This document shows, piece by piece, positions 1 through 12,000 of a stretch of 64,000 nt of DNA. Under the pieces are notes generated by a model that had not been told where the DNA came from, ran no database searches, and saw only the letters and a list, made by a program, of their open reading frames with translations. How positions within the stretch are numbered: position 1 is the stretch's first letter; each line of letters begins with the position of its first letter. The translations under genes and the position numbers were made by a program. Source of the DNA: Tubiluchus corallicola (taxonomy: Eukaryota; Priapulida; Priapulimorpha; Priapulimorphida; Tubiluchidae); assembly GCA_030141605.1 (NCBI GenBank), contig JAQGDQ010000005.1, positions 1,300,180 to 1,364,179 of the forward strand, in the 5' to 3' direction.

Positions 1-338
1 TATTGTGGCAATTATGAGCGTTTTTAATTAAAGTAACAAACTGATGAAAGATGTCTCAGTTTTGTTAACATCCAATGGCTGTATTAGCTTGATAAATAAT
101 TATTCTCAATGCATGATAATGATTATAAATAAAAAATGACATCATAGTTAATGCAAAAAAAGACAGTGACTTAAACTAGAAAAAAGTGTTCATGTTTTAA
201 TTCATAACCGGGATTCCCGGTACAAGGGTGACAGGTGTGTGCTAGGCATTTTTGTTTTCAAATATGTTCTTTGACAGAGAAAATTCACTTTTTCTTTAAA
301 AGGCTAACTCATAGGGAAACACGTCATGATTTTTTTAG
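1..338 (+). other. Intron (3' part) upstream of the first visible SVIL exon
   Basis: AT-rich non-coding sequence that ends in a pyrimidine run and AG at 337-338, a good 3' splice site for the exon starting at 339. No other feature is visible. Because the first exon enters with a split codon, earlier coding exons must lie left of the window. Confidence 0.6.
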
Positions 339-3048
339 ATGCGAGACCATCGTTTCTTCAAAGCGTGCTCGGTGGAAATAAATCACCATCACCATCTTTT
401 GGTGGGAAGAGAGAGACAGTTGAGGATGTGCTTGCAAGGTATCCTGTACACAGTGCAACACTTTCTGCCTATACTGAACCACCAACCACTGAATTTGCTC
501 CTGTGACAAGGTATGCTGTAATTCGTTAATCATAAGAAAACAAAACAGTTTAGAATCTTCCTTCGATTTAGTTTTCAGCTGATGGTGTAGTAGCACTACT
601 TATTGATTTGTATTGATGCACCACTGGATTGAAGTAGATTTAAACTACCTCATAAAGCATCACATTATGAAGAGATTCTACAAAGTCACTGTTTAGTTGC
701 AGGTGACATGTACTAAAACGATAATGCTTGAAGTTTTAATGTTTGTAATTTGAGCAATTAGTAAACTTTTAATTTAGCTTACATTAACACCATTTTATAG
801 TTTTATTTAGTATTTCATTAAATCATTTTTGTTTTCAACAATTATGTATAACTGTTAACTAGTTATTTATTTATGGGATCAATGGAAATGGTAACTCCAC
901 CTAGGGTAAACCCCTAAAACGGTACAAAAACTACTGACACAATTGTTACTGTATTGTAAAAAATTACCCTGGTTTCCATAATTTAGATTTTACCCAACTA
1001 AACCTGATGCTAAACGACAGCATAAGTATGGAGCTGCCAGATCTAAAACCACAGACATCTCCAGCTTGTCTGGCATCCAACCAGAGTATGACGACGGATC
1101 AACAATTAAAGCCACTGCTGGAAAATTTGAGCAGATTATAGCCAGCCATGAAGATGGAGATAAGCGAAGACCAGTATGGGCTAAAGATGCATACAGGTAG
1201 TTGATAGTTACCTTGTTTTGCCTGTACTAGAAATTGTCATTAATTTGCTAGAATACTGCTGTTTTTTTAACTTTATCAGTATAAATCTATTTCTATAAAA
1301 TTATTTTTTATAGGCAAAAAGGTGTCCGAGAGAGAGTAGAACGAGCTCGAGAAGCATTTGGATCTGACAGCGACAAACAAAGCAGCTTGCATCCAGAGAC
1401 CAAGGCAGAACGCATGGCTCGCTTCAAAGAAGAGAGGCGAAAGCAACTAACTGCTCGGTATAATGTTACCTGTATTACTTTGGAAATTTTGTATTAAATT
1501 CCAGTATCCGTGGCCAATTCTTAGTTCAAATTTTTGCAGTCGGCTTAATAACATCATATGTACTCATGATGATTTTTTAGTTTCTTCTAACATTACATCT
1601 TATTAAACATTCTTAAGTGAGTTACACATTGTCTCCAATCTAGTACGAAGTAAGTAATAGCTAGTTGATTACTTATAGGGCTGAGGAAAAGGCACTCTCA
1701 TCTGACTCAGATCAGGACAACAAGGAAAGGCCGTCATATCCAAGAAGGCGACACAAGAAAGAAGGTGAATTGAAGGTTATTTAACACTTATTAATGGAGT
1801 CATAAGTTGACAAAATAAACAAAACAGATTTTGAAAAATTTAAACAATAAGAGGCAAATTTCTGACAGCTTGTAAACATTGAATAACAACATGTTTATTC
1901 AAAAGTGATACTAATAGCAGTTATATCTGATATATCTTACAAAATTAGCATCACTTTATAAAATACCAGCGCATTCTTTTCCCTCTTTGATTCGTTTGTT
2001 TAATGTTAACGTATAAGCTGTCAGTGCCATCTGTTGTGCATGATGTGTTACTTTCCAGGAGCTGTTATCTCACAGTTTATTATAGCATTCCAAAATTTAT
2101 TAGTAAACTCCAGGATAAATTATTTATAATATTTTCAAAACAAATTGTGAATGATGCTTCTTTTTAAATGCTGGTTTTTTTATTTAAAGAATGTAATTAT
2201 TTAGAACTTGAATGAATAAGTAGTTACTGTTACCACAGAATGTCTTACGTATGTGCGGTTTCTTCTGTTCTTGGTATGAAACAAATAAAATGTATAAAAA
2301 ATTATTTTGAAAAAAATAAAAAACTTGAAAGCTTGTTTCATTTCATTATCTGTGTTATGTATGCTTACATAGTAATGTTTTAATTTACTTTTTTGGCATT
2401 AAGTTTCAAATAGTTACTATTTCTATGATATATTTTATTTAGTTTGTTGTTGAGCCCATTAGTGTTAAAAAGTCTGTTATGAGTATATCATGAAATAAAA
2501 TGAATGAGTATATCATGTATAAATGAAATAAAACAGAGACAAAGATATTTTACCTTGCCCCATGGAGGAAGGGAAGAAAGATTAGGATGCAAGTTTGGGA
2601 AATTAGTGCTTTTGGCATGAGTTTATTGTCTATGACGATTTGTGAACCGAATTTGGCCAAAAAGAATGTCAGATCTTAAAGGCAAATATGAAAATGAGGG
2701 GACCTACAATATCATCTATGCTTTGCTCATTATAGTGATGTTTCACAAAGTGTATATTTCCAGGTTTGACGCAATCTACGGAAAGACTTGCTGTTCCACG
2801 GCATGAGGCATCAGCTGACAGTTCCGATGCTTCGTCGGCAAGACAAGGAGGAATTCCCTTAGTTGCAACCGTCCCTGTTGGACAGCCAACTAAAACATTT
2901 GTAGAATATGTTGATACTTCGTTGACACCACAAACGACACCTGTGATGAGACGAGCACGCAAGGAAGGGCCAGATGCTGAAAAGATTCAAAAAGACAAAA
3001 GTGCTAAGAGAAAATCTGCTTTGAATGCATCCGATCAACCTGATACGA
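339..3048 (+). CDS. SVIL: SVIL N-terminal exons 1-5 (339-510, 987-1196, 1314-1457, 1679-1764, 2764-3048)
   Basis: Five exons encode a charged, probably disordered N-terminal segment. Exon 3 carries [17 protein letters not shown], which matches the SKAERIARYKAERRRQL type motif I recall from the human supervillin N terminus. This ties these exons to the gelsolin-like exons 45 kb downstream. Exon 2 has the stretch [11 protein letters not shown]. Every junction keeps phase (2, 2, 2, 1 and 1 leftover bases at successive donors). Exon 5 is Ser/Thr-rich and ends at a consensus gtaagt donor. The acceptor of exon 1 makes this a 5'-partial copy: no credible initiator with a promoter is visible here. 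The exact edges of exons 1 and 4 are the least certain. Confidence 0.85.
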
Positions 3049-6000
3049 GTAAGTTTACTGCTCCATCTTTTCATATATCTATAACTATACAAAAATAGAT
3101 TTTTGTCACCTCTCCTAACATTAATGGAAGCTTTGGAACTGGGGATGCCTTCTGAGTTAACCTTTAACAGATAGTATTTCTAGTTTTCTTTGACAGCTAT
3201 GAGTAAAATAGGCTGTTATCTCTTGTTTTTTTAATGTACATTGTTATGTACAAATATACACTAGCTGAATAGCTCAATCGGCACGTGGATTCGACTCTAC
3301 AACCAGACGTGTTATGTAAAATATCGTACTGCCATGTGATAACTGGTAAGTACATGGTATTATAAAAGTGAAAGCAAGCCGGTGTTGCAGTACTCGGGCT
3401 GAAGTTTGGGACTCTATTTGCAATTTGCTTTAGACTTGGACTCAAGACTTGATTCAGACTTGTAATAAATGAATCCCAACTTGATTTGGACTCGGAATGA
3501 CGAAGTACTGACTCAACTTGTGAATCAAGCTGCATGAACAGTAAAACAAACAACAACAACAACAAATAACTAATTACAGCCTTCAATGCCTCATTCATTC
3601 AGTGCTCGTTATCTGAAGCCATATTTGTATATTATGCCTAAAGTGGGCTAGATTTGCACTTGGGCATAACGACTCGAGTCTAACACTGAGTCAAAGTAAT
3701 AATGATCTGTCTATACTGCTCGTCTGTGCAAATTATGTCTGTAATTTGAGGAGCACTGACTGAGCTATAAGAAAGGATCCCATAATTATAATAAGAATAA
3801 TATTCATGTTGAAGAGCATTTCTTTATTTAACGGGTAAACTATGTCATTGCTATGCAAAGAACTAAATTTGCTGAATGCCTTGAACACTTTTAACTAAAT
3901 TCCTTTATTCGTATTTACAAGTTCAAGTTAAGGCTCAATTGCCCAGCAAGTTCAGAAGTTCTCCACATGGTGTGTTCAGTAAAAACATCATCAGCTTGAG
4001 CTGTAGAACCAGCTAGGAAATTCCTTAATGCTCTTAGATCTCGATTAGTCTGCGAACTAATCACTCAACTTTTGTGACTTGTCTGACAAACAGCCGCACT
4101 AAGATATTTTTACGCATTTACACCAGATGGCTAATTTAGTCTGTAGGGGTCGCCATGTATCTATTTTCTGTCTTGTGTTCACTGGAATTCCTAGAAACAT
4201 TCAAAAACAAAATTATGTTTCAACTTGTATCCATTGTAAAGTAACCACAGAGAATGGAAACTTCTTTATGAGAATAATTGAACATTTATTTTTTGCAAAT
4301 TTTAGTCAAATAGAAAATTCTGCATGTTCAGGTTAAAATTCTTTGCAAATATTTATCTGTTTATTTATCCATAGACAGTTTTGTTTTAGACATTTTTTTG
4401 TTAGATAGTTTCGTTTTCGCAGTATTATGGCATTCGTCTTTTTATTTTCAATTTAAATTTTTCTCTGAAAGACTGCACTGTTTTTGCAGTACCTTTTAGG
4501 TGTTCCTCATTATTGTGTAAGGTCAGAGTTTAGCAGTGTAGCAGATTCGTCCAGACTTTATAGTATGTTAAACAAAAAACTCAAATCACGTGTTCGCTTT
4601 GTATTTGAATCTCTATCATGATTTTCCGATAAACCGAACGTTCGCTCGTTTCCCAAATATTTGATTTATTACTAAATTGTTGTGTTAATTGGCACAAAGA
4701 TTCATTTTTTTCAAAGCTTTTTAAAAATTGAAAAAAATTAGTTGTTTACGTGCTATGATTTTTTGTAAAATTTGCAAAAATTGCTTAATCTAAGTTGCAA
4801 TGATGTATAGTATACATGAAAATTCATATGGTGCATTGCATTCAATGATGTTCTAAGATAGGATGCACATCCTAATGCAAAATGGCCCCCAGTTTAATTT
4901 GGGAAATGTGATCTTCCTAGCACTAGGTTTATATTTGGAAAGTGGAAAAATACACGTGTTGGTTTCATGCTAGAACGCTGTAACAGCTGTCAGTGTGGTG
5001 TCGGCGTGCTTCTCTTCGCATTTCTTTCTTATTGCAAGAATTTCTTTATTTTGATTTTTTGGTTACTTCTCTTTGTGTGCATTGTGGTTAGCAGGTTTTG
5101 TGTTTTCCTCCACGAATCATGTCTATGCTGATTGAGTGTTGAGCAAAAATGTTTCCTCTTGTTTCAAAGTGCTGAAGAATGAACATGATGTGATGTATCA
5201 TGTTCTCAGATGCAAATGCTGATTTTCTTTAGTTCATTTCTTATCAGGATCATACAGTCAATGAACAAGCAGGATATACAATAAATTTTTCTAACGTTTA
5301 TCTTAGACGAATTGTTTTTGAAACGTAATTGTTCTTAACTTTCCCAAAAATCATTTTTTTAAAAATTTCAAGTTGCTGTCAAATTACATTATTCAGTGTT
5401 AAATTCACAGTTGCACAAAAGTTTTTTTCCAGTATTTTCATTTTATAACTTTAGTATTTGTTTTCTCTTCTTATCCATTTGCAGTTTTGAATTGGCAGCT
5501 TACTTAGTATTTTCAAAGGTTGTCCTATTTTGTTGTTCTATTTTTACACTAATAGTTGTGGTTATTGCCAGCTGTTATTTTAATTTAAATTTTTACCAGG
5601 ACAACACATTTGAGAATATTAGTCATTTGAATGCAAAAAAATATAAATTAAGTTAATACAAACTTGTAAAGTTGCTGGATTACGTGCATTACTGTCTTCA
5701 TTACAATCACTAAAAGTTTGCTTTCTTATGTGTTACACCCTGTTATCTAAAATTAATTTTCAATTTATTTCACATCCTGATAAATACTGAACTTAGCTAC
5801 AGATGGCAATAAAGCATAGCAGTGTTTATATTTTTTCTAATTTAACAGACCATGCCATTTAATATTTTGTTTATTTTTGCTGAGACAAACATGGGAGTCA
5901 TTTATTTTGTGCTTCAGGTTATATTTCACTTCTGTGTGTCTTTAAGTGAAGTTAATGTGCAATTGCATGAAATTAGTATTCATCTTGCTAAACATGAATT

Positions 6001-9000
6001 TTTTTATGTTTCTCAGTGGAAATAGTAAAATTTTACAATTTTTGTAATGCTGGCATATTACATTTGAAGTAAAGTTAAGCTTTACTACATTTCTAGAAGC
6101 TTAACTTTGGTTATTTAAACGAATGAGTTAAATTAAATAGCTCGCTGGAGACTTCTTCATTTGTTATGTTGATGTAATATTGTTGGCTGCTGCACAAAAC
6201 ATTGATCAAACATTAAATGGTAATAGATAATGATTGTCTACCTTGAAATAACATTGTTTTCATTATATCTTCGGTACATAATCTGTACAGTAGAAAAGCT
6301 GGATCCAGGAGTTCTGGAAAAAATACGCCGTAAGTTAGGAGCATTGTAAAAGGTTAATGAAATTACAGCTAACACCATCGCACAAAAAATCCTTTTTTGA
6401 AATAGTACTTGACTTGTGCAGTATTTTAGATGATTACATATGATAAGCTTTACATCATCTCTGCATTTGTTGCATTTTTTTACAATTTCAGTATCATGGG
6501 TGGGTATACTAAATTATTAGCTTTTTCTAATTGAATTTCATTCTCTTCTTAAGGCTAATTGTTAGTTCTGTTCATATGCAAATTCTCTTTCCATAATGAT
6601 GATGAAAGCCAATTCTTTAATTAATTTTTGGCTTTGTTATCCCATTCACCAGGTCAAACAAGGTCACTGATAATTAATTGCCTAGTGTCCTCATTTCATT
6701 TTTTTAAAATTGTGTCAAATTTTACAACACACACAAAATAAATTGCCCTTGCACGTAAGTACTAAAGCCTGGGAAGCTTAAACTCTACAAAAAGTTTGCC
6801 ATTTGCATTAGTGCCATTACCCAAAAAGTCCAGGCAATCCATTTATGAGATGCTAAGAATTATGTTAGATAACCATGTGATTTTATGATGTGGCTGGCTT
6901 TGTAAACTAAACATCTAAACAAAAGCTCCTAGGCCACTACAAAGTATTGTGACTGATATTACCTTTGTGTACTCAAACAACCATATTGCAAGGTCGTACA
7001 ATTACAGCAGTGACATCATTAAGACACGTTAATTTAACATAGCATGGCTTTGTTAAACAAAAAAGGTATAACAAACATTCAAGCAGAAGTTTCTAAGCCA
7101 CGAAAAATGTTTCTAACCCACGAAGTATTGGCCTTTGTCTGTGAATTTTTTAAGGTGGTGCAAATTCAGCAATGATGCCATAAAAAGCACTGTGTTATTT
7201 TACCATATGACTTCTGTAAACAAATAACATGAAGTGAAAGTTTTTAGCTCACAAATTGCGTTACTAGGCTAAAGGTGATATAAATGTGAGCATGCGACTT
7301 TGTTTACTCATACAAATATATTTCAATGTTATGTAAGGTCACAGAGTGATCTGTGGATGGAATCAGCCATTTCAATTTCACATCAATAACTGATACACTT
7401 GTGCAGTTCACCATTTATAAATTTTGTGAGCGAGGAATGCCTGCTTTCATTGCTTATGTGTGTACCAAATTTGCAGTATGCACCACTTATTGATTGTAAA
7501 ATTGAAACAGGATGATCCATCCATATCACTGTACGACCTGTGACCTTAAAATTTATTTGTAGTGATCAACGCAGTCACATTTGCATCATATTCAGCCTAG
7601 TGAACACTTTTGGTGTGCCCTAAAAGCTTTCACTTCGTGCGTGTTATTTTCACTATTTGTTTACTGACGCCTTATACTAAAATAACGTAACACTTGTTAT
7701 AACAGCACTGCTGAACTTGTGCAACCTTTAAACACAGTCTTGCGACCTTTGAATAGACAAAAGGTCACACTTGAATCAGCATGCAATAAACAATCATGAA
7801 ACCCTTTATAGTGTTACATGCCTGCTGGACTCTCTTTACCTCCTAAGTAAATAGAAATAGTTTTTGTGGCCTAGAAGCTTCTATTTGTATGTTACTTTTC
7901 ACTTTTCTGTTTAATGAAGCCATGTTGTGTTAATTTAAGGTGTATTAGTAATTTAGTAATGCCACTACTGATCGTGTACGACCTTGAAACATAGCTGTTT
8001 GAGTAAATAAGAACTACATTTATACCATCTCACAATATTATATTGTGGCCTAAGAACTTTTGTTTGGGTGTTATTTTAACTTTTAGTTTGGTAAAACCAA
8101 GCTGCATTAAAGTAACTGTGTTGACAAAGTCATAGCATTGTACCAGCTTGAAACATAGTTGTAAAACTATGACATAGACAAAGGCCATGTTGATATCAGC
8201 CCACAATACTTTCTGTTTGGTTCCTAGAAAGTTTTTGTTTTTTTTTTTTTTTTTGCTTTCTTAGTGAAGCCAGCCATATCATAATTCTTAGTGGATTACT
8301 TGGGACTTTTTGGGCAATGACATTAATATAGCTGTTAAGCTTCTTGCAATGTTTAAGCTTCACAGACTTTAGTATTTATGTACAAAGGCAACTTATTTTG
8401 TGTGTGTGGCACAAATTTGAACGAAAAGTACCTGCACAGATGATGTTATCAGTGATCTTGTTGGACTTCGAAACACTGGTGGATAGGAGCAATTGCTACA
8501 TTTATATCAGCTTCTGTTGCATTTTTATGGTCTAGAAACCTTTATTTGGATATTATTTAAGTTTTTGTTAACAAAGCCAAGTAAGAAAATAACCTGGTTC
8601 TTGTAATAAAATCGTTATGTCTCACAAAGACTAAAATGGTGTACTTGGAATTTTTTGATGACACTGATATAATTGGCAAGCTTTGCATGAAGGTTTTAGC
8701 TTTGAAGACTAATACTTGTATGTGAGAAAAACTTGTTTCAATGCCGTTATAGAATTTTAATACAGATTTCTAAAACAGTAGGCTGATGACGTCATTGGTG
8801 TCCTTGTACAATCATGAAAGCACAATCAGGTAGAGAAGGGTCATATTTGTATCAGATTGTACTACTTTGTGATGGCCTAGAACATTTTGTTTAGAAGTTA
8901 TTAACAATTTTTGGTTACGGAAGCCATACAGTAGTTTATCGTGCATCAGGTGACAGAATCGTCAGTATCTCATTAACCACAGACAGAGGGGATTTTTTCA

Positions 9001-12000
9001 GGACTATTTGTCAGATGATTCCCACATATTTAGCGAGCTTTGTGCAAACTTTCAGCTTTCGTCTTATTATTTTGAAGTTTCGTCCGTTTCCGAGTGGACT
9101 GTTAACTCATCCTTGATGTTTAGCACATCACATTTAGCATTCAGTAAAGATTGTTTAGACTGTTCTGATGTTGTTCTTACAGCAGAACAGCGTTGAATAA
9201 ACTGGACGCTTGTGTGAGCTGTCGTCTGCATTGCTTTTAACACCCACAGCCTTGATTCCTGTTGGGTTGTTGAACTTGTAGCTTCTCTAGAAATTTCTGC
9301 CGTGGTTTCCGTAAATATTTCTACTCCTAATATTAGGTTTGGTCGTTCTTTTGTCTTTCATTATCAGTTGTAAGCATGGAGGAAGAAGTATGCTTCTCGC
9401 AAATTTTTGCTTCCCTACCGTCGTAAATTGCAGGATTACATATTTAGTTTTTTCAACTAGATATTTGTTTTTGTTCTGAATCTTTTTTACGTTTTTAGTG
9501 ATATTATTGACCTGCTGTGTATTCTCATGATACACAGTTTCAAGCAACATGATGGCTACTTATTCTTCGCTTTGTCAGGTCCCCTATTTAAAGTTATTTG
9601 GATTTATTCTTACATTGATTTGTTTTTGATAGTAGCAAAATTGGTTTGCATTGCATAGTATTTGTAGTTGTGTGGCTGAAAAGAAAGTAATGTCTTTTAT
9701 TTTCATGAAATTTTATAAAACTATATTTACGTGACAAAATATCTTTCATCTTTCAAAAGTAGGTTTTAGAAATGTCCATTAAATTGATATCGACTTATAT
9801 GTGATAGTGGGCTGGTAATAAATCAATGAGAGAGGCATTTTATGCTTTTATGATATTCATCTTTTTCAGCTGACTTCATTAAATTCTTACGTCCAGCGTA
9901 GCATGCTTGTCTAAAGTCAACTGAGCACCAGATTTGAAATGTAAATTTTTTAGTGCCTCATTTTCAAAGTACACCAACGCTGCTGAGTCATAGCTGTTGC
10001 TATTATGGTTGTTATTGTGTTAGCGAAGGCATGTGGCCATGAAGCAGCCACATCTTCATCTGGTGTAGTAACCTGAGATGCATTTTATCTTGGTAATGGA
10101 CACTTGGGAATATCATTACATGTCAGGAGGCATGCTTAATATTAGCTCACATGTGGGAAGCTGGCAAGCCTGTCATTAGACTGCATTTTAGTAGTTACGT
10201 TGTGTGAAGAAATCATGATTGATATTCCTCAGTTCCCAGGCTTTGATCAAAACTAATTTTTAGTTCCAAGGATACATACATAGTGATAATGATAATGATA
10301 GCAACAACACTAACAGTATCAGCAGTAGGAATAGCAATAAAGTAACAATGACAACGACAACACTGACAGTGACAACAATGACAATAGCAATAGCTGCAAT
10401 TGCTGTGAGTAATGAAAATGAATGAATCTGTGAATGATAAACCACCATTACCTTTGTTTGCCGTTTACGTAATTAAAAGAAATCCTGGAACTGTTCTTCT
10501 TAGCTGTTTGAGATGTTTAAGGAGGTAGACCTTTTTGGTACTAAATTTTGCCGCATCCCAGAAGTCCTTGGCTTGATTTCTGATTAATTTTTTTACATTT
10601 CCATTGTTCTGCTATACATGTAATTCCAACTCAGACATTTGGCCAGCAGTTCTCTCTTTTTTATCACAAATATCACATTTAATTCTGTTTGAATTTTTTA
10701 ATTTAATAGTTACTATTTGTTGGCCATCAAAATTATAATTTGTCTGGCATTTATTACCAGCATTTCAGCATTTAATATGCTTCGCTAGCCAACTGAATAT
10801 TTTGTGCAATTCCCCAGTGCAAGGATTTTTACCAAAAGTGTGATAATTTAAAGCAAAGTTTACGCGAGGCGAAGCTAAATAATACGAAGATGTGATGAAG
10901 AAACTATGTAAAGTTATCAATTAAATGGATTTGGTTAATCAATTTAATATTTGTTTGCACGATATTAGGTTGAGTGTTAATTTAGATAATTTTTTACTTT
11001 CTTTTGTTTAGGAGTTCATTTTTCTTGTCAGGCGTATTACCGAATTTTAGTAACTCTCACTGTCAGTAGATGGCGCAACAATGTTAAGTGCTCAGCTTAT
11101 TTCGTGCGTCTATGCTTTTAATACTGTATGTTGCTCGGTGACTTCTTCCTATCTTCCGGGAACGATCCAGTGAATTTACAACTTTCCCGTAATTACTTAC
11201 CCAACTTTGTTTTGTTAACTAATAGCAAACTTTCAATGAATTATCATTTGCTGGCCAGATAAATCTCGTCGAAGGGCGGAAAAAATAGCCATTTGAAAAC
11301 AAACAGCAAACACTTGCGATATGCACGTGCAGCGCTGTTGTCCTTGAGATTGTAGAAAAATAACACCAACATCCATCAGCATGGTTTCCGTCGTGTACAG
11401 AAGTTCACTGAAGAAGCCATGTGCCTATAGTTTTAGCCTGCTTAAACTCACCAAGGCCAAATACTAGCAGTCTGTATCACTGCTACATGTATAACTGCTT
11501 GCTTCTTGCGACGGATTATGTTATAACGAAGTTTTCTCTAATCGCATTTTATTGTGATAATCTTCTACGTCTGTGCCATTGAGTTCGTGGATGTTTTATA
11601 GTTATGTTGCCAGTTGTTTAGACTTTAATATCATGGATGATCCGTATTTATTAGCTGCTGAAGTGTGTTTAATATTAGCGAGTTTTGTAGCTGTTACGAT
11701 AATCAGGTCTCTATCGCGTTACGAATACGGACATGATTATTCACACGCCAAGCTACGCTTACATAGAGGTAATCCAAACTGCAAACACTTATTTTCCTGT
11801 TTTTGCCTAGTCAGTTTTTTCTTCAGTCGTGTCAACCTTTGCAAAAAATGCTAAAATATACTTTTTAGTTGACTTTAACAACAATGATACATAGGTGATT
11901 ATTAACCATTCCGTTGCACCAAATTCTAAGTAGTATAAAAATGTTAATCAACATCATCAGTTAATTCGCAGTGCAATATAGTGACATAGTGTGATGATGG

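Noticed and set aside
3265-3300. tRNA or SINE-like promoter boxes (TAGCTCAATCGG followed by GGATTCGACTC)
   Set aside because: The two boxes are only a few bases apart, far too close for a tRNA or a normal SINE head, and no cloverleaf can be drawn.
5396-5656. Hydrophobic 86-codon open frame in the large intron
   Set aside because: AT-rich sequence easily gives Phe/Leu/Ser-rich frames; no recognisable domain, start context or splice logic.
10260-10448. Minus-strand hydrophobic frame rich in Val/Leu/Ile
   Set aside because: It is a translation of GAC/AAC/AAT-type low-complexity DNA.
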